Positions 8,550-16,273 of a stretch of DNA of 64,000 nucleotides are shown one piece after another. The translations under genes were made by a program, and so were the position numbers. The stretch is from positions 175,639 through 239,638 of the forward strand of contig DATHMH010000001.1 of the NCBI GenBank assembly GCA_035487295.1, given 5' to 3'. How positions within the stretch are numbered: position 1 is the stretch's first letter; each line of letters opens with the position of its first letter. This DNA comes from QIAW01 sp035487295. GTDB taxonomy: Bacteria > Acidobacteriota > Terriglobia > Terriglobales > Acidobacteriaceae. A model generated the notes under the pieces. The model made no database searches, had not been told where the DNA came from, and saw nothing but the letters and a program-made list of their open reading frames with translations.

Positions 8550-9935
8550 ATGATCGAAAAATCGGAGTTACTACGCGTTCCGGCATTCGCGGATTTGCCT
8601 GACGATCAAATCGCCTGGTTTATCAGCCAGTCGCAAGAACTGTCTCTTAAAGAAGGAGATACATACTTGCGCCAAGGAGATCCGGCTGACTGGATGTTTG
8701 TAATTCTTGAGGGACAACTCCAGGTGCAGGGTGAATTGGGTGGCGAAACCGTCGTAATTTCGATCAAGCCGGGGGAGGTCACCGGCGTGCTGCCATTTTC
8801 CAGGATGAAGCAGTTTCCCATAACCGGTCGGGCAGTGAGCGACGGGCGCGTCCTGCGTTTTCCGGCATCGATGTTTCCTGCTCTTGTGCAAAAAATGCCG
8901 GAGCTGACCAAGCGCCTTGTGGGCCTGATGTCAGACCGAATCCGTGAAGCCACGCGGATCGAACAGCAGCGGGATCGGCTAGTCGCCCTGGGAAAGCTTT
9001 CGGCCGGCCTGGCTCATGAGCTCAACAATCCTGCCTCTGCCGCCAAGCGGGCCGTCAGCCAATTGCGCGGCATCCTGAAGCGAATCAAGGATGCGAGCCA
9101 TGAATTGGGAGCGCGCGAGCTTACCTCCACACAGAAGGCGGAGATTGAAAAACTCGAAAGCACGCTTATTGAACGGGACGCACCCCCGGCAGATACCCTG
9201 ACAGTCAGTATTCTGGAAGAGAAAATTGACTCCTTGCTGCGCAGCCACGGGCAAAACGACTTGTGGCAACTGGCGGCCGATCTTGCGCGAAGGAATGCCA
9301 GGCCGGAAGTGCTGGAATCGTTGTTCGCAAACCTGGATGCAGAGACTGCCCGCGCGGCCCTGGTGAGGATTGCCGCCTCGCTGGAGGTGGCAAGCTTGTT
9401 GAACGAAATCGAGAGCAGCACGTCGCGCATCTCTGACCTGGTGGGTGCGATCAAGGAATACACCTTCATGGACCAGTCGCCGGTGCAGAACGTCGATATT
9501 GTAAAAAGCCTGGAGACCACGCTGACCATCTTGAATCACAAGCTCAAACACGGTGTGGTTGTGGCGCGGGACTACCAGCGCGTTCCTTTTCTGGTAAATT
9601 CATTCGGAAGCGAACTCAATCAGGTCTGGACCAACATCATAGACAATGCTATAGGCGCGATGAACGGAAAAGGCGAGCTGCGAATTCGAACCTATCGCGA
9701 AGACAACTGCGTGGTGGTTGAGATTGGCGATAACGGTCCGGGCATTCCACCCAAGGTATTGCCGCATATCTTTGAACCGTTCTTTACAACCAAGGGAGTC
9801 GGGGAGGGGACCGGACTTGGCCTGGATACAGTACAGCGAATTGTTAAAAAGCACAGAGGCAATATTCAGGTCAGCTCAAAACCCGGCGACACATGCTTTC
9901 AAGTGCGGCTGCCACTGGCAGATGGTCCGGGTTAG
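8550..9935 (+). CDS. sensor histidine kinase with cyclic-nucleotide-binding domain
   Basis: A soluble 461-residue kinase. Residues 10-125 form a cNMP-binding (CRP-like) beta-roll (LRQGDPADWMFVILEGQLQV, RFPASMFPALV). The dimerisation and phosphoacceptor box LSAGLAHELNNPASAAK has H156. The C-terminal ATPase shows the N box (NIIDNAIGAMNGKG), G1 (DNGPGIPP) and G2 (GEGTGLGLDTV). There are no membrane segments, so it senses a cytoplasmic signal. It starts one base after the stop of the receiver-flavoprotein fusion, making that protein's receiver domain its likely phosphorylation target. The pairing of this kinase class with such fusions is inferred from the arrangement. Confidence 0.9.
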   Translation: MIEKSELLRVPAFADLPDDQIAWFISQSQELSLKEGDTYLRQGDPADWMFVILEGQLQVQGELGGETVVISIKPGEVTGVLPFSRMKQFPITGRAVSDGRVLRFPASMFPALVQKMPELTKRLVGLMSDRIREATRIEQQRDRLVALGKLSAGLAHELNNPASAAKRAVSQLRGILKRIKDASHELGARELTSTQKAEIEKLESTLIERDAPPADTLTVSILEEKIDSLLRSHGQNDLWQLAADLARRNARPEVLESLFANLDAETARAALVRIAASLEVASLLNEIESSTSRISDLVGAIKEYTFMDQSPVQNVDIVKSLETTLTILNHKLKHGVVVARDYQRVPFLVNSFGSELNQVWTNIIDNAIGAMNGKGELRIRTYREDNCVVVEIGDNGPGIPPKVLPHIFEPFFTTKGVGEGTGLGLDTVQRIVKKHRGNIQVSSKPGDTCFQVRLPLADGPG

Positions 9936-10002
9936 AACAATTTTAGCGTTGGTATACCTCGCGCGGCATTGGGGCTGAATTGCTTATCTTCAAAGAGTTA
10001 GC

Positions 10003-10092
10003 TGGTGCCCGGGGACGGAATCGAACCGTCACGCCCCTTTCGGGGCCCGGGATTTTAAGTCCCGTGCGTCTGCCAGTTTCGCCACCCGGGCA
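10003..10092 (-). tRNA. tRNA-Leu (UAA)
   Basis: Read on the minus strand it has a 7-bp acceptor stem (TGCCCGG/CCGGGCA), a D-arm with GGCAGACGC, anticodon loop ACTTAAAAT with anticodon TAA, a long variable arm (GGCCCCGAAAGGGGC) typical of class II leucine tRNAs, a T-arm with GGTTCGATTCC, and an encoded CCA. Confidence 0.95.
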
Positions 10093-10531
10093 AGAGGAGA
10101 GGATTGGCTCCTCTGCATTTTCTCATAAGCGCCAGGTAGGCAGGGTAAAGCAGGATTCATAAGACATTCCACCATGTGCCGCAAGCGATAAAACGATTCC
10201 AGAAACATATATAGACGATAATGTCCTATTTGAATTTACAGATGTCCTAATTACAACCCCTTCAGTTTCAAAATAGGAAAGCTATCGATATTATTCCCGG
10301 AATGAAATCCGGGCCTGTTCTATACCGTTGATTTGTTGTGGAAGGTGAAGTACTATCAGGTTCCTTGTTCGTCTCCAAGATATTTTTTACAAAAGGTTCG
10401 TACCATCACAGCCTGTAAATGCAATGAATTCTCAGGGTTGCGGGCGTTGAGCACTGGTCGCAAGACCGCATTTTACGGGATGACGACCTGACGCGTTGGC
10501 CGCTGCATGGGAACTTGTGGGAGGGGACTGT
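10093..10531. other. intergenic region, no gene seen
   Basis: About 440 bases with no supported coding frame. Two small inverted repeats are visible: AGAGGAG/CTCCTCT near 10093-10114, just upstream of tRNA-Leu on its strand, and CCCGGA/TCCGGG near 10297-10314. A GGAGGGGA shortly before 10532 serves the PilZ gene. No promoter could be called with confidence. Confidence 0.4.
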
Positions 10532-11212
10532 TTGTTATCAATTCAAAAAAGGGTCGAATGCCGGGCTGCGCTGGTGAATCTGGACCAGGGCAATGCCTCC
10601 ATTCTTCGCGAGTGCTTCAGGCAGTTTCGCATTCAAACCGTGGATCTTTCCGTACCCGACGGCAGGATTTTCGATCAGGAAAAATATGATGCTGCGGTTT
10701 TGCGGCTGCAGCCGGGCTGCGAATCGCTGCTGGCCGCGGTGCGCCAATCTCCCCGGAACCGCCACCTGATGCTTTACGGTATTTATACCCCGGGTGAAGA
10801 CCTGCGCCGGTTTTCCTCGTATGCCATCAACGTGATGATGAACGATCCTCTGGACAAGCAGGGCGCTTTGAAAACCGTGCGCTCCACGCATTTGCTGGTA
10901 TTGCACGAATTTCGCCGTTATGTGCGCGTACCTATGATCACCGAAGTCAAGATCGACTATGAGCACGATCATTTCACGGGCAACAGCATCGAGATCAGCG
11001 GCGGCGGCATGTCACTGCGCGCGCAATTGCCGGCCAAACTCGGGAGCACGACCGAGATATTCTTCAGCTTGCCGGGCACAAAATCGCTTTCCTGCAACGC
11101 CATTGTTTCCTGGATCGATTCGGCGGAAGGCATTCTTGGCCTGCGCTTCGATCCCGAAGACAAGCGGCGAGCGGAAATAAAGAATTGGATCGAGGATTAC
11201 CTGGAAGATTAA
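10532..11212 (+). CDS. PilZ-domain protein with receiver-like N-terminal domain
   Basis: A 226-residue protein. The first 120 residues resemble a degenerate receiver-like alpha/beta domain (ALVNLDQGNASILRECFRQF, YDAAVLRLQPGCESLLAAV). The C-terminal 100 residues form a PilZ domain with the arginine-containing FRRYVRVPMI and the EISGGGMSL equivalent of the D/NxSxxG motif. PilZ domains bind cyclic di-GMP. The TTG at 10532 is chosen because GGGAGGGGA lies just upstream; the frame extends to a weaker TTG at 10496. No cyclic di-GMP enzyme is adjacent. Confidence 0.75.
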   Translation: MLSIQKRVECRAALVNLDQGNASILRECFRQFRIQTVDLSVPDGRIFDQEKYDAAVLRLQPGCESLLAAVRQSPRNRHLMLYGIYTPGEDLRRFSSYAINVMMNDPLDKQGALKTVRSTHLLVLHEFRRYVRVPMITEVKIDYEHDHFTGNSIEISGGGMSLRAQLPAKLGSTTEIFFSLPGTKSLSCNAIVSWIDSAEGILGLRFDPEDKRRAEIKNWIEDYLED

Positions 11213-11289
11213 CCCGAGATTGAGACAGGATGAGGCCGCGCGGGACATAGTGGTAAACTGCAATCGAAGCAGCACTCCGATTGAGTTCC

Positions 11290-11943
11290 ATGATCACAGT
11301 TTCAAAAGAGGACTATCTCAAGGCCATTGCAGAGGCTGAATCTGAAGGCCTGACCGTAATCGCCGCCACACTTTCACATTGGCTTTCGGTGACGAGAGCA
11401 GCCGTGACGTTTGCTCTCAAACGCCTGACCAAAGACGGCCTGGTTTCGATCAAGCCTGATGGGCACATCCAACTCACGAGGCGAGGGCGCCAGATTGCGG
11501 AGCGGACGATCCTGCGGCACCACCTGATTGAGCGCATGCTGTCTGAAATGTTCGGGATGGCGTGGTATGAGGTGCACGATGAGGCCGAGCGGTTGGAACA
11601 CGCTGTCTCCCCCGCATTTGAAAAGAAGCTCGTAGAGAAGCTCGGCCACAAAGATACGTGTCCTCATGGAAATGGGCTGGCGTTACGGAGTCCGGCGGAA
11701 CGCCGCAAGAGGGGATTGCGGTTGTTGGCTGAAGCAGAGGCCGGTTCAGGATACAAGATCGCCAGCGTCTATGAGCGAGACCGGAAGTTGCTGGAGTTCT
11801 TCGAGAAAGAGGGAATCCGCCCCGGTGTTCGCATAGCGATCAAAGCCCGAAATTACGACGGCACAGTATCACTCTCGGTGGGCAGCCGCGAAATTCGCCT
11901 CGGTGCAGCCGCGGCTGACAAGATATGGGTAACGCAAGCTTGA
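11290..11943 (+). CDS. mntR: DtxR/MntR-family metal-dependent regulator
   Basis: A 217-residue DtxR-family repressor: an N-terminal winged HTH (MITVSKEDYLKAIAEAES, LSVTRAAVTFALKRLTKDGL), a metal-binding dimerisation domain (RHHLIERMLSEMFGM, EVHDEAERLEHAVS, DTCPHGN) and a C-terminal SH3/FeoA-like domain. Family members bind Mn(II) or Fe(II) and repress uptake genes. It sits 164 bases upstream of an Nramp-related transporter, and a dyad lies between them. This makes manganese control of the transporter plausible, though the metal is inferred. A TTG nine bases upstream of the ATG is also possible. Confidence 0.85.
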   Translation: MITVSKEDYLKAIAEAESEGLTVIAATLSHWLSVTRAAVTFALKRLTKDGLVSIKPDGHIQLTRRGRQIAERTILRHHLIERMLSEMFGMAWYEVHDEAERLEHAVSPAFEKKLVEKLGHKDTCPHGNGLALRSPAERRKRGLRLLAEAEAGSGYKIASVYERDRKLLEFFEKEGIRPGVRIAIKARNYDGTVSLSVGSREIRLGAAAADKIWVTQA

Positions 11944-11955
11944 TATCGGCAGTGT

Positions 11956-11984
11956 GTGTTTACCATAGTTAACACAATATGGTA
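11956..11984. promoter_or_regulatory. overlapping dyads, candidate MntR operator
   Basis: Two interleaved inverted repeats lie between mntR and the Nramp-related gene. GTGTT at 11956-11960 pairs with AACAC at 11971-11975, and TACCATA at 11961-11967 pairs with TATGGTA at 11978-11984. Each has a 10-base spacer. The position and symmetry suit a DtxR-family operator, but there is no experimental consensus for this lineage to compare with. Confidence 0.45.
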
Positions 11985-12107
11985 TAGTCTCATTGACGAG
12001 CAAGGACCATCCCCGGGCTGTTCTTCGCTCATAACTTCAAGAGGAATATGCCGCGACCCTGCGTTTTGTTGTTCCGTGTTCTCAGGCGCAAATGGAGTTT
12101 TAATTGA

Positions 12108-13514
12108 ATGCCTGCGCCGCCTGAACACCCAACCAACTCATCGTCCAGCGTCCCAGTCGAGACCGTCTCCGCCGACGTTGCCATAACTCACGAAGATGTT
12201 GATCGCGCGCACGATCGCGCCCGCGTTTCCGATGCTCGCGCGAGGAAGAGCTTGTTTTCCCAGATGTACCTGCTGTGGCTGCTCATCGGGCCGGGGGTGC
12301 TGGTCATGCTGGGCGAAAACGACGGCCCCAGCATGCTTTCGTATGCGGCTACAGGTTCGCGATACGGCATCGGATTTTTCATCCCCTTCGTCCTTCTGAC
12401 GTTCATCATGGCCCTAGTCGTTCAGGAAATGACAGTGCGTCTCGGCGCCGCCACGCATCGCGGCCACGCCGAGTTGATCTTCGATCGTTTTGGGCCCTTC
12501 TGGGGCTGGTTTTCGATGATTGATTTGACCATCGGGAATTTTCTGACACTGATCACCGAGTTCATTGCGATACGGGCCGGGCTTGGGTTTTTCGGGGTCC
12601 CGCCGTGGGCAGCGGTCTTGAGTTCGCTGGCGGTCCTGTACCTGGCATTGGTGTCGCATCGCTATTGGACATGGGAGCGGCTCACCCTGGCTGCCGCCGC
12701 GTTCAACCTGATCTTTGTTCCGGTTGCCCTGCTCACCCATCCGCACTGGCGCTCCGTGGGCACTGCGCTGATTACGTGGAAACCCTTGCCGGGAGGCTTC
12801 AGCAAAGATACCTTGCTTATCATGCTGGCCGATATTGGAGCCACAGTGACTCCGTGGATGCTTTTCTTTCAGCAAAGCGCCACCGTCGACAAAGGACTTA
12901 CGAAGCGTGACATCCGCTTCGGCCTGATCGACACGGCGCTGGGAGCGGCTCTTGCCGCGGCCGCGGCAATAGCAACCATTCTGGCTACCGCGCCCTTGTT
13001 TACCCGGCACATGAGTGCTGAGAACTTTCAGGCCGCTGAATTCGCACAGGCGCTCGTGCCGGTGATCGGGCGGTGGGGTGCGGCACTGTTTGCACTGGGC
13101 ATGGTAGAAGCGGGAATTGTCGCCTCGATCACCATCTCCACTTCTTCGGCATACGCTTTTGGAGAGGTCGCACGCCGGCCCCACAGTCTGAATATCCCCT
13201 GGACCGAGGGAAAGGCCTTCTACTCGGTTCTGTTTCTATGCGCGGCTGGGGCAGCAGCCATCGTGTTGGTTCCGGGGCTGCCGCTGGTTTATGTGGTGCT
13301 AGTCGTCAACGTGATCGCCGTTCTTGCCATGCCGCCTGCTCTTGTGTTCCTGTTCATGCTTGTAAATGACAAAGAGCTTATGGGAGATCTGGTGAGTCCA
13401 CGATGGGCGAACGCGTTGGCGAGTTGCGTTGTGGTTCTGTTGACAGCCGCCGGCGTGCTGTTCGGTATCAGTGTTGTCTCCCCCCGCTGGTTCGAATTCT
13501 TAGGCGGGCACTAG
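12108..13514 (+). CDS. Nramp-related divalent metal transporter, divergent motifs
   Basis: A 468-residue inner-membrane protein with about eleven hydrophobic segments and Nramp-family similarity (GPGVLVMLGENDGP, DIGATVTPWMLFFQQS, TLITEFIAIRAGL). The two signature metal-binding motifs are changed: the DPGN of helix 1 is replaced by NDGP (residues 71-74) and the MPH of helix 6 by TPW (248-250). It therefore belongs to an Nramp-related clade, and its substrate cannot be assumed to be manganese. The first 45 residues are a charged cytoplasmic tail. Context (mntR-like gene and dyad upstream) favours a role in metal homeostasis. Confidence 0.82.
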   Translation: MPAPPEHPTNSSSSVPVETVSADVAITHEDVDRAHDRARVSDARARKSLFSQMYLLWLLIGPGVLVMLGENDGPSMLSYAATGSRYGIGFFIPFVLLTFIMALVVQEMTVRLGAATHRGHAELIFDRFGPFWGWFSMIDLTIGNFLTLITEFIAIRAGLGFFGVPPWAAVLSSLAVLYLALVSHRYWTWERLTLAAAAFNLIFVPVALLTHPHWRSVGTALITWKPLPGGFSKDTLLIMLADIGATVTPWMLFFQQSATVDKGLTKRDIRFGLIDTALGAALAAAAAIATILATAPLFTRHMSAENFQAAEFAQALVPVIGRWGAALFALGMVEAGIVASITISTSSAYAFGEVARRPHSLNIPWTEGKAFYSVLFLCAAGAAAIVLVPGLPLVYVVLVVNVIAVLAMPPALVFLFMLVNDKELMGDLVSPRWANALASCVVVLLTAAGVLFGISVVSPRWFEFLGGH

Positions 13515-13524
13515 AGTTTTAAAG

Positions 13525-13746
13525 ATGATGATGAAAGCCAAAAAAGAGCGTACTACGTTCGATGCCTCAGAGGAGCAGTTGGTGCTTTCCTCGCTTGAGC
13601 GGGATCAGCTTACCGAGGTCAAGAAACAGCATTTCCCCCGGCGACGTTTGAAAGGGTTCCAGGTTTTTGTGCTTTGGGCCCTTCGTATCTACCTGCTGTT
13701 CATGATGGCGGTGGTTATCTATCAGGTGTGGAGCAGCGCGCACTAA
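13525..13746 (+). CDS. small single-pass membrane protein
   Basis: A 73-residue protein of unknown function, 10 bases after the Nramp-related gene and so probably co-transcribed. It has a charged, cytoplasmic-looking N-terminal half and one C-terminal transmembrane helix (VFVLWALRIYLLFMMAVVIY). Several adjacent Met codons make the exact start uncertain. It could be an accessory subunit of the transporter; that is inference from position only. Confidence 0.6.
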   Translation: MMMKAKKERTTFDASEEQLVLSSLERDQLTEVKKQHFPRRRLKGFQVFVLWALRIYLLFMMAVVIYQVWSSAH

Positions 13747-13877
13747 TCGGTCGAGTGACTCTTGTGTTTTAAGCTAAACCGCACTTCAGATTGGGGATTA
13801 CTCAAAAGCAAACCTTAGAATGGCAAATTTAATAGCTGGAAATGAATGTAAAAATTTTATTAATTCTAAAAAACTAA

Positions 13878-13906
13878 TTGACATGTTTTGTGAAATTGCA
13901 TAAATT
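13878..13906 (+). promoter_or_regulatory. sigma-70-type promoter
   Basis: TTGACA at 13878-13883, a 17-base spacer and TAAATT at 13901-13906, in an AT-rich stretch. Expected transcription start is near 13913. It reads into a highly folded non-coding region, not directly into a gene. Confidence 0.7.
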
Positions 13907-13912
13907 TCATTC

Positions 13913-14255
13913 CACGTTTTAGACGCCGTTTTAAAACGGTTTTACGCTTTTAGTGCCTCCCGACAGGAGCAAGCATGTCTTGTATCACAAGACAACTTGT
14001 GGGGCGTCGGGACAGGCAACTATAAAACCTTCCAAGGGGACGGCGCCGCAAGTCCTGCAACCCAAATTTTTGAGTTGGGTTTGCCTGCAACTAACCATCC
14101 ACGTTATTGGGGCAACAGCGGGACTTGCAAAAAATCATTTTCGGCCAAAAATCGGGTTTCCGTACGAGGAAAGTAATCTTTCCGCAACCGGGTTTCTCAG
14201 ACGTTTGAGCGATCCATGCTTACTGTCCGTACGTGTCAGCGCTTAAAAAGCGCAG
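13913..14255 (+). ncRNA. candidate structured RNA, family not recognised
   Basis: Nested helices follow the promoter. Hairpin 1 (13954-14018) is built of TGCCT/AGGCA, CCCGAC/GTCGGG, CAAG/CTTG and TGTCTTGT/ACAAGACA with a 3-base ATC loop. Domain 2 is closed by an 11-bp helix (14048-14058 with 14118-14128, one G-T pair) that encloses AACCCAA/TTGGGTT (14059-14065 with 14075-14081) and TTGCC/GGCAA (14081-14085 with 14110-14114; it shares base 14081 with the first helix), giving a three-way-junction shape. Further hairpins are GGAAAG/CTTTCC at 14168-14183 and GCGCTT/AAGCGC near 14238-14252. The 3' end is a guess. It could be a free RNA or a long regulatory leader. Confidence 0.5.
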
Positions 14256-14456
14256 CTTTAGGGGCTGCCGTAAGCGAGCGCTGTGGTGTGCGAACACGCG
14301 GTGAATGAAGTTTTGTCGTGCCAGGGCAGAGCAGCCAGATGCCAAAAGTGTTGCCGAGTCCTAAATTAATTACCCGCAAAAAAGGAGGTGCTTCGAGCAA
14401 AACTCTTAACTTTCCGGCGCGCTGCCGGTTCCTGTTCGATGAACAGGCCGCACGCG

Positions 14457-14548
14457 GGTGACCTCTCTCTTGTGTTCCTCTGCATGGGGGCCACAATCAT
14501 CAGGTGACCTCTCTCTGTGTGTTCCTTTTATGGAACCCACACTCACCT
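14457..14548 (+). repeat. two tandem 46-bp repeats in a leader region
   Basis: GGTGACCTCTCTCT begins at 14457 and again at 14503, a 46-base period. The units share GTGTTCCT and CCACA elements, and the second can fold as GTTCC/GGAAC. They lie just upstream of the decayed oxidoreductase gene and probably formed part of its 5' untranslated region. Confidence 0.6.
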
Positions 14549-14576
14549 AATGAAGAGAATTAGGAGAATTTTAAAA

Positions 14577-14814
14577 ATGACGCATCAAAGAATCGTGAAA
14601 TTTAAAATGTCGAATCAAGCACGCCTGTTAGCAGTGTGCCTCACGCTAATTCCTGGCACTGGAATACTCCATGCCCAGAGTGATCCAGGGCCGCGCGGCG
14701 GCGCAGCGGGGGCCGGCGGAGCTTTTCCGGGTCTGGATGCCAATGAACAACAACTTTAATGCGCTCAGCTCATCGCAGAAGCAGGACTTGCTGAACTTCC
14801 TGCGCTCACTGTAG
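14577..14814 (+). pseudogene. remnant of a di-heme oxidoreductase-type secreted protein
   Basis: A good start (AGGAG at 14562, ATG at 14577) opens a signal-peptide protein (LLAVCLTLIPGTGILHAQ) followed by DPGPRGGAAGAGGAFPGL, which resembles the mature N-terminus of DUF1111/di-heme oxidoreductase-family proteins. That frame stops at about 14757. A second frame overlapping it then reads NFNALSSSQKQDLLNFLRSL and stops at 14814, which resembles the extreme C-terminus of the same family. The heme-binding middle of several hundred residues is missing, consistent with one large internal deletion near 14735-14750. The short matches limit certainty; an independent small secreted peptide of 60 residues is the alternative. 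Confidence 0.5.
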
Positions 14815-14891
14815 CGTTACCGTTACAGAACCGGAGTGCGGAGGGTCAGAAACAAAATCCTCCGCATGCCGGTTGTTTCTACTTTAGTCCT

Positions 14892-15947
14892 ATGTGCTAT
14901 CGCATTATTCTTATTGCTCTCATAACCTCGGTGACTGCGTGGTGTGCCCCGCCCGGCGGTTGCGGACCTGCGTCCCAGGTGCAGACCGAATTACAGAAGG
15001 CTGCTGCTATTCCGGTCAAAGACCCAACCGATTTTGATCACAATGTGGCTCCGTTCCTTGCCCTGCACGCACGCTACCCTAAGGATCTGTTTGTGCACGA
15101 GCGCTACCAGGACGCCGTGAACCAGTATGGAATCGAAGGTCATCTGCGGGCGCTGACCAACGAATATCAGGACCTCTCTTCGAAGAACCCCGACGACCTG
15201 ATGTATCGCTATCTGTATGCGCGCAGCTTGATGGGCCGGGGGACGGCCTCCGCCATTCAGTCGCTGGGCGAGGTGGTTGCAGCCAACCCAAACTTTGCGC
15301 CCGCGCACCGCTCTCTCGCTGAAATTTACGCCTCTGATAACTTTCATAACGCCAGGAAGGAAAAGGTTGAGCGTGAAAAATTTCTCGCCCTTTGCCCGAC
15401 ATCTGCCCTGACAAAGCGCCCCAGCCCTCTGCCTGATCTTAGTCCTTTGCTTGAGCGGGCTGAACGTTTGTATGGCATGAACAGCGTCAATCTGCAGGAA
15501 CTGATAGACATGGCTCTTCGGGCCATTCATGACGACGAATGGCGGCTGCAGCGTATTCGTCCCTTCGACTGGTACAGTGCTGATTACAAGCGGCAGAGTA
15601 TGCGCGAGTTGCAGGCCAGATATTGGAGGGTGTGGAGTCTGCAAGTTCGTTGCTACCGCAAGATGGGCCAGTATCAGAAAGTGGATGACTTGCTGGCCTC
15701 GATGGAGCAGCGCGCGAATGCTCTTCCAAAAACTCCAAACTCCTCTTATTTCGACGTGATGGGCCGGCTGGCCACTTTGTATGCCGAGGCGAAGCAGCAG
15801 GAGAAAGCAATACAAAAACTGGACGAGATGCAGCAGTTGCTGGCTCAATATCCAGACCCGGGCCGGGCGGCGACGCTCGATCATCTGCGTAAGCAGGTTT
15901 TGAGCGGAATCCTGGGCAGCGAAGCAGCTATGAAGAGCCCGCATTGA
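14892..15947 (+). CDS. secreted TPR-like protein, unknown function
   Basis: A 351-residue protein with an N-terminal signal peptide (IILIALITSVTAWCAPPGG), then helical-repeat sequence. TPR-like units are visible around residues 95-150 (PDDLMYRYLYARSLMGRG, ANPNFAPAHRSLAEIYASD) and 255-330 (YFDVMGRLATLYAEAKQQ). Cysteines at the mature N-terminus could allow lipidation or a disulfide, but no clear lipobox is seen. It follows the decayed oxidoreductase gene by 77 bases. No enzymatic motif is recognised. Confidence 0.75.
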   Translation: MCYRIILIALITSVTAWCAPPGGCGPASQVQTELQKAAAIPVKDPTDFDHNVAPFLALHARYPKDLFVHERYQDAVNQYGIEGHLRALTNEYQDLSSKNPDDLMYRYLYARSLMGRGTASAIQSLGEVVAANPNFAPAHRSLAEIYASDNFHNARKEKVEREKFLALCPTSALTKRPSPLPDLSPLLERAERLYGMNSVNLQELIDMALRAIHDDEWRLQRIRPFDWYSADYKRQSMRELQARYWRVWSLQVRCYRKMGQYQKVDDLLASMEQRANALPKTPNSSYFDVMGRLATLYAEAKQQEKAIQKLDEMQQLLAQYPDPGRAATLDHLRKQVLSGILGSEAAMKSPH

Positions 15948-16273
15948 TTCACGCCGGTCACGGCCGGTTAAAGAAATGGAAACCACCCATGAATGATTGC
16001 CGTTAAAGATGAGGCCTGACTGCCAGCGCACCGGTTATCTACCGTAAATCCAGAGTACAGTTTCACTTAGTTTTCTGAAGAATCCCGTTTCAACCACGAC
16101 AAGATAGGGTTTCAAGCGGATTGTCTGTCTCGCTCGCAGCCGTTACTCTCACCCAGTCTTTTCATTGGAACCGCTTAGCCCAACCCCTGTAACACTTCAT
16201 GCCACCGGTCTCTGATCGGAGCGGAACCCAGGAAAAGAAGGAACTCAATTTAAATCTGGAGAAAATTCGAGAG

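Noticed and set aside
13913..14255. Folded RNA as RNase P RNA, tmRNA or a cyclic di-GMP riboswitch
   Set aside because: A GAGGAAAGT occurs at 14166, but the rest of the RNase P core is missing. No tRNA-like ends for tmRNA and no GEMM core were found.
14236..14496. 86-codon minus-strand frame in the folded non-coding region
   Set aside because: It crosses the hairpins and the 46-bp repeats and has no ribosome-binding site or known motif.
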